A DNA stretch of 64,000 bases from Lumbricus rubellus (lineage: Eukaryota > Annelida > Clitellata > Crassiclitellata > Lumbricidae). The translations under genes and the position numbers were made by a program. Each line of letters opens with the position of its first letter. Position 1 is the first letter of the stretch. Shown one piece after another: positions 55,305-64,000 of the stretch. The stretch spans positions 23,923,227 to 23,987,226 of the forward strand of contig OX243825.1 in NCBI GenBank assembly GCA_945859605.1. Reading direction: 5' to 3'. Below the pieces are notes generated by a model, which did no database searches, had not been told where the DNA came from, and saw nothing but the letters and a program-made list of their open reading frames with translations.

Positions 55305-56286
55305 ATTTTATTTTGCTCTTTATCCGCCATCTTGTCTTCATCGTTAGTGCTTCCGCAGTTGAACGATTGGGTCGGTCTACTCTGTCTATGCACGAGCACA
55401 CGAGGCTCGACCGAGGTTCTTTAGTTTCAACTAAAAGACGTAATTTTTTGAAGACATTCGCAAATTCCACGCATTCTGAAACAATAGCTTCATAAGTTAT
55501 TCGCCTTTAATCACTTTTGCTCTTATTGCCCGATATAGGCTGACAATCGAACAAGTTCACAATCAGACATTTTCACAAAACAACAATTAGCCTACATCGA
55601 AATATTTCTATGCTGGTAGCCTACTTTAAGCAAACATACTAAACATAAAACGTTCTGTAAAGTCTCTGCAGTCTACTGAACATGTACCATAACAGTAACT
55701 TAAATGAACGGAAACTTGAAGCTCACTAAGTAGAACCCCCTACAACGTTTGCCTGCCCTGTAGACTATTACTCTTTCCAGTTGTTGACCAGTGTCTTTTT
55801 GCTACTTGACCTGTGTCAGTGTAGACCTTAGGACCTACTAAGTCCATCCGTTGCCAGAAGACGTAGTCTCTCTTTCCTCCGTAGTTTTCTGTACTGAGAG
55901 TGCATCTGAATGGTTTATAGCCTACTACAGAGAATCACTTTATAAATGTCCAGATATACACCGTGGTTCAAAAAAAGTAAGCCAAATTGTTTTCCATATA
56001 TCTCTAACACCTGATGACATATCAAGCTAAAATTTTCCAAATATTTAGAGAAGTGGACCAAGAATATGATTCCAAAATTTCATGAAATAAAGTTGAACGG
56101 ATAAAAAGATATGAATATTTAAACTTCATATACCGAAATTGCAGTTTACAAGCAATTTTCTGTCAGATTCGATAAAATGTTTCCTTATTATCTCCAATGC
56201 CTGATGATTAATCATTCTAAAAATTTCCAGATATGTAGAGAATTGAACTAACAATATGACCCCAACAGTATGGTTTGATAATTTAA

Positions 56287-57422
56287 TTAAATAAGATGCT
56301 CAAAATGTCCTCCTCCTGCTTGCACGCAAGCCTGGAGGCGCTGGCGCCGATTCTAGGGGGTTTGACCACCGGACGATTGACCACCGGACGGTTGACCACC
56401 GGACGATTGACCACTGCGGACGTTTGACCATCGACCGATTGACCACCGGACGATTGACCATCGCTTGATTTTTATAAAACTTTACGACCCAGACTCAATG
56501 TACCACATGGGCCCTACTCTATTTAATATGTAGCCTAGTCGAATAATAATACGAAGTGTAATGCGAAAATATACTCAAGCGACTGTAAAGCGTTATTAAA
56601 AATGTGTTAAAACAACAGTTAACTAAGATATTAGATAAATGTGCAACTGCACACTGAAAATTAAAAACATATGTTGAAGCGACGAAGCCTAGGCCTACAA
56701 GGCCCTACATGTATGCAGGTCTACAATCTACATATAAGAATTAAAAGAAGCCGACGATGTTTATCTTTACTAGCGGTAAATACTACATTTTCTTTCATCA
56801 TTAGTTAATAAATTTAAGTCACCACTAGACCGATGGTCAATCGTCCGGTGGTCAATCGTCCGGTGGTCAATCGGTCGATGGTCAAACGTCCGCAGTGGTC
56901 AATCGTCCGGTTGTCAACCGTCCGGTGGTCAACCGTCCGATGGTCAATAGTCCGCGCACCCTGGCGCCATTGCAATGGCAACAGCAACGTCGATTATCCT
57001 CTGGTCCAGGCCATCCCACACTTCCAACAAGCGTTGCTTCAGATCGTTTATATCATAGATTGTTGTCTGGTAGGCTCGGTCTTGCGTCACGTTTCACATT
57101 TTTATAGTCGACAGGATTCAAATCTGGGCTGTTCGGAGGTCATAATGTGGGAGAAATTAAGCCTGGCGCCTCTCTTGTCAGCATTTCGATGGTTTTCTTG
57201 GTTCTGTGGGTTGGCGCTGTTCGGTTGAAAAACAAAGCTGTCTTCTGGGACTAGATTTCTGATTACAGATAGAAGATGTTGTGACAACAGAACATCGCGA
57301 TAATAGGCTCTATTAAGTTTTACTCCAGGATCAATGAAGACTAAATGGGAACGACCAAGCGTCGAAACCGCAACGGACTTGCTGAAAACTGAAATTTCGG
57401 GTGATGAAGTTGAAATATCCAT
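56287..57422 (-). pseudogene. Mariner transposase C-terminal remnant, disrupted
   Basis: The minus frame 57102-57422 encodes the second half of a mariner-type catalytic core: TLGRSHLVFIDPGVKLNRAY, YRDVLLSQHLLSVI, then SFVFQPNSA at the place of the usual QQDSAPAH box. After a frameshift near 57130, NSPDLNPVDYKNVKRD follows, then LKQRLLEVWDGLDQ. The frame is broken by the foldback insertion 56349-56960, and the last codons resume as QAGGGHFEHL then stop at 56287-56289. The helix-turn-helix and first catalytic Asp are missing. The Asp of the central box is replaced by Asn. Not functional. Confidence 0.9.
56349..56960. mobile_element. Foldback element, family B, TTGACCACCGGACGA subrepeats
   Basis: A 612-bp element flanked by the perfect 8-bp duplication CTGGCGCC (56341-56348, 56961-56968), inside the mariner transposase. 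Each arm (about 110 bp) is made of seven to nine 15-bp units TTGACCACCGGACGA, including a shared variant unit GACCACTGCGGACGT in both arms, so the arms are true inverted copies. The 360-bp AT-rich centre has no coding capacity. Confidence 0.93.
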
Positions 57423-57944
57423 ATCTTTCTATCCCTTCAAATTTATGACATGATATTTTGGAATCCTATTCTTGGTTCAATTCCCTAAATATTGGTAAAA
57501 GGTTTTTATGATTACTCATCAGACATCAGAGATGCAAGAAAAACAGTTTGGCTTACTTTTTATTGAATCTGACAGAAAAATTGCTTGTGAACTGCAATTT
57601 CGGTATATGAAGTTTAAATATTCATATCTTTTTATCCGTTCAACTGTATCTCATGAAATTTTGAATCATATTCTTGGTCCACTTCTCTAAATATTTAGAA
57701 AATTTTAGCTTGATATGTCATCAGGTATTAGAGATATGCGCAAACAATTTGGCTTATTTTTTTTGAACCACGGTGTACGATACAATACGATATTATTATT
57801 TTGTTGTAATTGAAAAATACACTTGTTAATTTTCATCTAATAGTTCAAAGACCTTCAAATGTCATACAGAAAACAATGCAAATAAATGCAACAATGCAAA
57901 TAAAACTTAATGAAGAACCTCGACAAATCTGACATCCATAATAT

Positions 57945-58132
57945 TGTTGAACTTTAGAATTGGCGCTATAGTATAACGACTATGTTTACTCTAAAGTTGT
58001 ATAGTCGGCGTTCTTTCTGACTTGCTGCTCGGACAGACGGAGCCAAAATGGCTAGTTTGTGTTCCTGAGTTATTCAATGATTAATCCTATTAAATCTCTT
58101 ATTTCGAAAGTGATCAGCTTCGTTTCTTAACA
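57945..58132 (+). repeat. 5' LTR of the copia-type element
   Basis: TG...CA ends. Shares ATTGGCGCTATAGTATAACG and CGTTTCTTAACA with the 3' LTR. Confidence 0.95.
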
Positions 58133-58146
58133 GGTTATGGGCCCAG
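58133..58146 (+). promoter_or_regulatory. Primer-binding site, initiator tRNA-Met anticodon arm
   Basis: GGTTATGGGCCCAG immediately follows the LTR. It is complementary to the anticodon stem-loop of eukaryotic initiator tRNA-Met (CTGGGCCCATAACC), the half-tRNA priming mode known for Drosophila copia. Confidence 0.85.
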
Positions 58147-58261
58147 AGCACATAATGATCACAACCAGTTATAGAGTTTATGGTACGGTACTTTAATAAG
58201 GAAAATCCGGTCAACTACGCAGTATAGCGTGACTGTTCTCTTACAATTCTATGTCTATATT

Positions 58262-59244
58262 CAAAACAGTACGATGAAGGATGGATTTATATTTCAATTC
58301 ATGTGGATGATTTGATTGTAGCAGCCACAAAGATTTCGATGATAATGGAATTTGAAGAACTTATGAATGAAACTCTGGTCATGAAAGATCTGGGTGATTT
58401 GAACTATTATCTTAGAATACATTTCGAGAGGGATGAGCAAGGAATTTTCTTGTTACATCAAACAAGTTATAGGCTATGGAAAACAAACTGAAGAAATACA
58501 ACTTGGAAAACTGCAGACCATAAAATATTCCAGTTGACCCAGGGTATCAAAAGAGACAAGAAGTCGAAATTAATAAAGAAAATAAGGAGATGTACAGAAG
58601 TGCAATTGGAGCACTAAACTACCTAGCAACCAATACAATTCCCAATATTGCAGTTGGTACATCAATACTCTCAAGATCTGTTAACAATCCAAAAGAAATG
58701 GATTGGTTCGAGGTAAAAAGAATCTACCGTTACTTAAATCACACTAAAGATATGAAACTCAAATTGGGAAATGTCAACGAAACAAAGGTACAGTTGATTG
58801 GTTATGTTGATGCAGATTGGGGTGGAGATGCCAAGGATAGAAAATCAAATACAGGGTATGTTTTCAAATATTTTGGAGCACCAATATCTTGGTCAAGTAG
58901 GAAACAAGCTATGGTAACATTGTCATCAACTGAGGCCGAATATATTGCTTTGACTGAAGCTGCTCAAGAATCAATCTGGTTGAGACGACTATTGGAGGAT
59001 TTAAATCAAAACATAGTTGAACCTACTGTGTTGTTTGAGGATAACCAAAGTTGTATCAAACTGTTGCAGAATGAGAAAGCCAGTCACAGAACAAAGGAAA
59101 TATCATTTTGTACGAGAAATGTACAGAAAGAAGGAACTAGACATTCAGTATTGTCCTAGTGAACATATGATAGCTGATCTCTTAACTAAGCCTCTGGAAA
59201 CAGTTAAAACTAAGAAGTTTACTTGTGAAATTGGGCTAAATTGA
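58262..59244 (+). pseudogene. copia pol remnant: end of RT plus RNase H
   Basis: Frame 58270-58491 has SIHVDDLIVAA, the copia RT catalytic box (YVDD type, here HVDD), and MKDLGDLNYYLRI. A stop (WKTN then stop) and a frameshift follow. Frame 58590-59159 has the linker MYRSAIGALNYLA and an RNase H-type domain, VDADWGGD, KSNTGYVF, ISWSSRKQ, LSSTEAEYIAL and FEDNQSCIKL. A further frameshift moves the C-terminus (HFVREMYRKKELDIQYCPSE) to another register, ending at 59242-59244. Non-functional. Confidence 0.92.
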
Positions 59245-59292
59245 GAGAACAGTATATTTTGTTATTAGGAAAAAGTAGTCGTTAAGGAGGGG

Positions 59293-59480
59293 TGTTGAAC
59301 TTTATAATTGGCGCTATAGTATAACGACTATGTTTACTCTAAAGTTGTATAGTCGGCGTTCTTTCTGACTTGCTTTTCGGACTGACGGAGCCAAAATGGC
59401 TAGTTTGTGTTTCTGAGTTATTCAATGATTAATCCTAATAAATCTCTTATTTGGAAAGTGATCAGCTTCGTTTCTTAACA
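59293..59480 (+). repeat. 3' LTR of the copia-type element
   Basis: Same 188-bp length as the 5' LTR, preceded by a purine-rich tract. Confidence 0.95.
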
Positions 59481-59750
59481 AATATCACTTGCAAAAATTA
59501 TCAACCTGAAGATGCCATGAAAAGACTTCTCACACGTCCATCTGATTTAAAAAAACGTTATTAAGTACAACTTGAAATCTTATGACAAAACATAACTTAG
59601 ATACATGTAGAGTATGCTTTTCTCTATACGCTGTTATAGTTGCGTTAGTCTTTATCTCGATGTGTCAATCCGCTAGTCACAACTATTTGTTTACAAGTTA
59701 ATTCATTCCCAATAATTGTTATTGTTGTGCTTCTTTGTTTTCTCACTTCT

Positions 59751-60794
59751 TCAGGTAAATGTTGTACTTGTGACCGATGCAGCCGTAACAGCATTCGACT
59801 TTTTCCACAGCATCCGACGAAGTCCCTTCCTAACGGCGTCGTGCTTTACGGCGTAGATGAATGGATTCAGGATCGTTTTGAGATATAGCACAAACAGCGT
59901 CACTAAATAGACTCTGGTATCCAGAAGGTATACTATTATGCTAAACATGTACCAGATCTGATTTGGCGTCGAGCACAAGAAGAATGCCAAACAGATTCCG
60001 ATCATTGTGGATATGACATTCATCTGGGTCTTGTTGGCTGTCGCCTGCTTTGCCACTGTTTCGTTGTCTGGATGACCGTGAAACGCCTTCATCTGACCTC
60101 TGATCACTGCCAGGATGTGAGAATAACAGTAGATGAAAACCAACAGGGGCAGAAAGTATGCCGAGATGAGGACAAAAATTGCAAATGCTGTTGCTGACTG
60201 TTCTGTAGGCCAGATAAGGAAGCCGAAGCATTCACCGTCGCTGATTCCAGAAGTCCAGATTCCTGCAATGTTGGCCAGAACTCCGTTGATCCAGGTGAAA
60301 GCAATTGCCGCATAGATCATCCAGTTGCGAAAGTTCTTGAGATGGGCAATCGGGTGTACGACCTTGAAATACCTTTCAGCTGTGATAGTAAGAACGCTGG
60401 TGTTAGACCCGATTAAGCCAATGTAGGTCAGCATGTCGTTTTGCAAGAACACACACAAGAACCAACCCCATCTGTCGGTCAAGTACAGACGCGGGAGTCG
60501 CGAGATATATGATACAACAAGGAGAATGCACGCGTAGAGATCCATGGCAACCTGGTTGATCATGAGTAGGTTGGAAATCTGTGTCCGTAGTTTTTTAGAG
60601 AGAAGAATGCGCAGGACAAGACCATTGGCTATGCATCCGATGATACCTATCAGGATGACGAAGGCGTAGAAGACCAGTATGGCGTCACTGTGTCCCTCGA
60701 GTTTAGGATTCAAATCTGTGACATTCGTAGAGTTTCCGATGACCTCCGTTGATGTTTCAAGGTCAGTTGCAAGTAGATTCGTGTCTTCCTGCAT
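59751..60794 (-). CDS. Rhodopsin-class GPCR 3 with altered switch residues
   Basis: A 347-residue single-exon paralogue, nearly collinear with GPCR2. It keeps N21/N24 sequons, N58, D85, C114 and C189, ERY 140-142, W168, P216 and NPFIY 310-314. It departs from both sisters at two switch positions: the TM6 motif is CSTP (Ser275 for the toggle-switch Trp 6.48; TGG to TCG), and TM7 has KTILNP (Lys306 for Asn 7.45; AAT to AAA). Other unusual changes are Leu152 for Arg in loop 2 and Ser225 for Trp in TM5. The frame is intact, so either function has shifted (for example altered or constitutive signalling) or it is an early pseudogene. Its 3' flank carries the mariner and copia insertions. Confidence 0.92.
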   Translation of the reverse strand: MQEDTNLLATDLETSTEVIGNSTNVTDLNPKLEGHSDAILVFYAFVILIGIIGCIANGLVLRILLSKKLRTQISNLLMINQVAMDLYACILLVVSYISRLPRLYLTDRWGWFLCVFLQNDMLTYIGLIGSNTSVLTITAERYFKVVHPIAHLKNFRNWMIYAAIAFTWINGVLANIAGIWTSGISDGECFGFLIWPTEQSATAFAIFVLISAYFLPLLVFIYCYSHILAVIRGQMKAFHGHPDNETVAKQATANKTQMNVISTMIGICLAFFLCSTPNQIWYMFSIIVYLLDTRVYLVTLFVLYLKTILNPFIYAVKHDAVRKGLRRMLWKKSNAVTAASVTSTTFT

Positions 60795-60828
60795 GGTGCT
60801 CGAAAAGTATCTGCAAATCTAGTTGTAA

Positions 60829-60836
60829 TTTTATAG
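60829..60836 (-). promoter_or_regulatory. Conserved TATA-like motif upstream of GPCR3
   Basis: Minus-strand CTATAAAA, 35-42 bp before the ATG, as at GPCR2. Confidence 0.4.
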
Positions 60837-61149
60837 CAAAAACAATTATATAATTAGAGTGGCAATCAAATGCTATGCTGACAAATAAGAGTTATTGACA
60901 AATTGTTCTAGCATTGAATAACCTTCCCTTTACACGGTCCTGACAGAGAAAGATCGAAAGTCTATTTTCTCAGCATCGGACCTGCATGACTGTTGGTGCT
61001 ATATTGTAGATTAATACACTTTATATTCTTAAACCGACCGGGATACGAAACTATCAAATCCGTTTAGGTTTTTTTACCAAGAAGGAAAGTATGAAATATG
61101 CTTAGGCTATAGTCGCAAGTTGCAATTGGAGATTTTTTAATTTAAAGAG

Positions 61150-61460
61150 CCAAGGGCGCCCACATATATCTTTTCAGGAGGAGCAAAATACAATGGTCCC
61201 GGTTAAATATTTTTAAAAAGAGCTTGATAATGCAAAGCAGGAAATCAAGAACATTGGTATTTTTCACAGAGGTTTCTAAATGCAACCTAAACTTCTCAGT
61301 TTCTTTTTGTGTATCATTACTTACATTAGCCCTTTACTGCGAAGAAATGTGCTAAAAAACCAAAACGTAATTGCTCAAAAATAGGACTCAATTTTCCAGT
61401 TGGGGGGGGGGGGGCAAGTGCCCCTCTTGCCTCTATATGCGGGCGCTCGTGTTGAGAACG
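61150..61460 (+). mobile_element. GGGCGCCC-ended MITE, diverged copy
   Basis: Sister of 46352-46678: GCCAAGGGCGCCCACAT at the left and GCCTCTATATGCGGGCGCTCGTG at the right. The latter is closer to the complete element than the sister copy is. Confidence 0.78.
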
Positions 61461-62279
61461 ATCATCCAATGCTGCTGCCCGCGAGGCTGCTGCTAACGAG
61501 TTGAAGATCTTTAGAGACATTTTGACTTCGCGATTTCTTGGACAAATAAGTTTCGAAGTTGAGCTCGTAACCTTATTAGGTCGCAATTATTGATGAAACG
61601 TTTACAAAACAGTCATAATTATAAATTATTTAATAAAACGCGTCACTACTACTGGATTATTTCACAATTCCAAAATCTGGGTCGAACGAATGCCATTAGC
61701 TGTAGCCTAGCGCATTTTCGCGTTCGCATAAATATTGATCGATAGACCACGTTTTATTTTTAGCTGTAGACTTACTTATTCAACAATCGTCAAATGTCAA
61801 ACGCATTAATCGACAGTTTTATTACTTTGCGTTGATTCAGCTTTGTATTTCTAACGCGGATTGCTTCAAGTCGTGTAAGCTTCAAGTGAGCAAAACAATC
61901 TTGAGCAGCATAAAAGGTAAATAGCGTTGTGAGTCCATAAGCAGAAGACGAGTGAAAGCCATAATTATCGACACGCTAATGGATGATTGTCATCCAGTAA
62001 TGCTTCAAGGTGTTGATGGTTCATAGACGCTACTTCGTCAGCTTCTGTCTCCGTCGCTGAGTGTAATAATACACTGCTTGTTGCATTGCCATGGGAACGA
62101 CTGTGTAGCTACCATTAGAGCCAGAGATCTGGTGTCGAGGTAGAAAGTTTGAAAAAACAGAAACTGTTTTTTAAGCCGAACAAATATATGCTGACCATTT
62201 GTGAGAAACATAAGCTTAGCGCAGCAGTATGAATGCAAATATACATGCATGCGCTCGTGCGCCCGCGCGCGCCGTTCAA

Positions 62280-62505
62280 CCATGCATGCATGCATGCATG
62301 CATGTATGTATGCATGTATGTATGCATGTATGTATGTATGTATGTATGTATGTATGTATGTATGTATGTATGTATGTACATGTATGTATGTATGTATGTA
62401 TGTATGTATGTATGTATGTATGTATGTATGTATGTATGTATGTATGTATGTATGTATGTATGTATGTATGTATGTATGTATGTATGTGTGAATGTATGTA
62501 GGAAT
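62280..62505 (+). repeat. (TGTA)n tetranucleotide microsatellite
   Basis: Sister of 47505-47762 but about 30 bp shorter, with the TACATG interruption at about 62378 shifted relative to the array start. Frames across it are artefacts. Confidence 0.97.
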
Positions 62506-62941
62506 GAGTTTGTATGCATATAAAATTATATATGTATGCATGCATGTACGTATCCACGTATGCACGTTTTCATGCATGCACTGTAGGTCACGTATGTTTA
62601 GGCATGCATGTTGTTCGTGTGTATGCATGAACATTGTGCACCTATACATTTCTGGTAGCAATTATATCTGAGTTGCTGAAGTCACTTGCCTCATCACTAT
62701 ATAGGAACCAGAACTTCTGGATATTGCAAGCAGTTGAAGGAAACCAGCGAAGTGAGGGGTGGGGTACGAGAAAGTGTGACGTACTTTAAGGGGGTCCGAG
62801 AAAGTGTGAAAGTTTGTGACAGAGGGATGGGGGTTAAAAATGGTCCAAAATAGCGTGACGTACTTTATGGACGGCCCCTTGGTTGGACCAAAGAGACACA
62901 AACGAGTTTCAACATTTAAGCAAAATATATCGGGGAGGTGG

Positions 62942-64000
62942 TACAAAAAAAGATGGGATAAAGAAAAGCTAAAGACAGAGACGAAAAGAATAGAACTGGC
63001 GCAGAGAATAGAAAGCAGAGGGGAGAAGACACAACAAGAGCAAAGCGAAGAGATAGCGGTGGAGGAAAGGTGGGAAAATATCAGGGATATAATCGTGGAG
63101 GAAACAACAGAGACAATAGGGTACCAAAAAGGAAAGACCCCACGGAAGTCATGGATAACGGGAGAAATGATAAGAGATATGGAAGAGAGAAGAAAGTGGA
63201 GACATCAGAGCACGGAAGAGGCGAAAAAGGAGTACAGAAGGCTAAACAACAAACTCAGGAGAACAACCAAAAAGGCGAGGGAACAATGGTGGGAGAACCA
63301 GTGCAGAGAGATAGAAGAACAGCAGAAGATGGGAAGATATGATAAGATGTATGAAATAGTGAAAAAGACGACAAAGAACACGATGCAGAATGGAGGAAGT
63401 GGAGTGCAGGATAGAGATGGAACAATGTTACAAGACCCCCAACAAGTAAAGGAGAGATGGAAGGAATATGTAGAGGACCTCTATCAAACCAAAAACAGAC
63501 CCGCGGGGTTAAACCAGGAGATGGAGGATGAAGAAACAGGACCAGAAATACTTAAAGAGGAAATAATAGCAGCTATCTCAGAAATGAAAAACAACAAGGC
63601 GGAAGGAATCGATAACATACCAGTGGAAATATTAAAGGAATTGGGAGAAAAGGCAATGAACGAAATGATCCAAATCTGTCAGGAGATCTACAAAACTGGA
63701 ATGTGGCCGGATGACTTTCTGCAGACAATACTGATACCATTAAAGAAAAAGGCGAATGCAGTAAGATGCGAAGAATACCGTACGATAAGCTTGCTGACAC
63801 ATGCTTCGAAGGTGCTGCTGAGGGTACTGACAAGGAGACTGCAGGCAAAGGCGGAGGCAGACGGGTGTCTTGGGGACGATCAATTCGGATTCAGAAAGGG
63901 CAGAGGAACGAGAGACGCCATTGGAGCTTTGAGATGGAACAATGCTGACGGAAAGAAGTCTGGAAAACAACCATGTATGCTTTGTGGATTATGAGAAGGC
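62942..64000 (+). pseudogene. 5'-truncated LINE, copy 2, partial at window edge
   Basis: The insertion starts with the same YKKRWDKEKLK residues as 48215. The open frame 62816-63994 has 42 codons of flanking sequence fused by chance in front of it. The Glu codon that is TAG in copy 1 is intact here (NQEMEDEETGPEIL). The frameshift that ends the frame after CMLCGL is the same as in copy 1, so the insert was already frameshifted when the segment was duplicated. The rest of the reverse transcriptase lies beyond the window. Confidence 0.9.

Larger units (their letters stand above)
55959..57775 (-). mobile_element. Tc1/mariner-type element, TIRs over 200 bp, host to a foldback element
   Basis: TA target duplication (55957-55958, 57776-57777) and ends CACCGTGGTTCAAAAAAA / TTTTTTTGAACCACGGTG. 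Inverted repeats continue for more than 200 bp with few mismatches. Within each arm the outer part (AGTAAGCCAAATTGTTT, CACCTGATGACATATCAAG) is echoed by a diverged second subrepeat (for example 57525-57560 and 56165-56250). The GPCR2 flank at about 37226 lacks the insertion. Coding content is a transposase remnant. Without the nested element it would be about 1.2 kb. Confidence 0.93.
57945..59480 (+). mobile_element. Internally deleted Ty1/copia-type LTR retrotransposon
   Basis: 188-bp LTRs (57945-58132, 59293-59480) begin TGTTGAAC and end TTAACA; 5-bp duplication AATAT (57940-57944, 59481-59485). The empty site is at about 37393 (CATAATATCACC). A primer-binding site, a partial pol region and a purine tract (AAGGAGGGG, 59284-59292) are present. 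Gag, protease, integrase and most of RT are missing. The two LTRs differ at about seven positions by eye, so the insertion is not very recent. Confidence 0.95.
55305..61126 (-). repeat. Duplicated receptor block Y, copy C
   Basis: Collinear with 36504-39640 (GPCR2 block) apart from the mariner and copia insertions here and the foldback insertion there. Homology covers the 3' flank, the coding region and about 300 bp of 5' flank, and ends near 61126 where it meets the next unit. Confidence 0.88.
61126..64000. repeat. Large segmental duplication, copy 2, runs off the window
   Basis: Collinear with 46335-49275. Contains a diverged GGGCGCCC MITE (61150-61460, with a G10 run at 61403-61413), the TGTA array and the truncated LINE. 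By analogy with copy 1 it should continue into another block X and receptor block to the right. Confidence 0.9.

Noticed and set aside
55313..55495. 60-codon frame in the GPCR3 flank
   Set aside because: The GPCR2-side copy at 36.52-36.66 kb has indels that break it (extra bases near 36542 and a shifted stop), so coding constraint is not supported.
62816..62941. First 42 codons of the LINE frame as real N-terminus
   Set aside because: They are flanking DNA: the paralogous empty site near 30680-30732 contains this sequence without the LINE.

Overview
This 64 kb window is eukaryotic, and reads as a metazoan nuclear genome rather than anything bacterial: intronless rhodopsin-class receptors, several clades of LINE, hAT/mariner/copia remnants, tRNA-derived SINE pieces, long microsatellites and degenerate telomere-like arrays. 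Foldback elements whose inverted repeats are built from 15-bp subrepeats resemble the TU elements known from sea urchin, and the octamer TAGGCCTA is strikingly common. I infer a marine invertebrate, most likely an echinoderm; that is an inference, not a demonstration.

The only convincing host protein-coding genes are three paralogous class A GPCR genes on the minus strand (GPCR1 24600-25637, GPCR2 37646-38689, GPCR3 59751-60794). Each is a single-exon 345-347 codon frame embedded in a larger tandemly duplicated unit. Flanking blocks recur in order: a block (30.7-32.2 kb, 48.1-48.2 plus 50.3-54.0 kb), the receptor block (23.9-25.8, 36.5-39.6, 55.3-61.1 kb) and an upstream block (27.2-28.5, 41.35-42.4 kb). 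A further copy of 46.3-49.3 kb starts at 61.13 kb and runs off the right edge, so another receptor copy probably lies beyond the window.

Layout: 0-2 kb, LINE 3' end split by a foldback element. 2-12 kb, tetranucleotide (GACA/TGTC)-derived arrays with 68-bp and 810-bp higher-order periods, mixed with palindromic 15-mers, a second foldback element and MITE fragments. 12-16 kb, noncoding with LINE and hAT-like repeats. 16.3-21.9 kb, a nearly complete two-ORF CR1-like LINE on the minus strand, broken by one stop codon and one hAT-type MITE. 23-30.5 kb, GPCR1 with hAT-type insertions, then a TTC tract. 30.5-42.4 kb, second unit with GPCR2. 42.8-46.3 kb, decayed LINE, SINE and hAT MITE. 46.3-61.1 kb, third unit with GPCR3, carrying a 5'-truncated LINE, a large hAT-like element, interstitial telomere-like repeats, a mariner element containing a foldback element, and an internally deleted copia element. 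61.1-64 kb, start of the next unit.

Because the units are paralogous, many insertions can be read against an empty site in a sister copy, which fixes their ends and target duplications. Most long open frames in the window (914, 863 and 892 codons at 8.8-11.8 kb, and those in the CTCCC, TTC and TGTA tracts) are artefacts of stop-free simple repeats.
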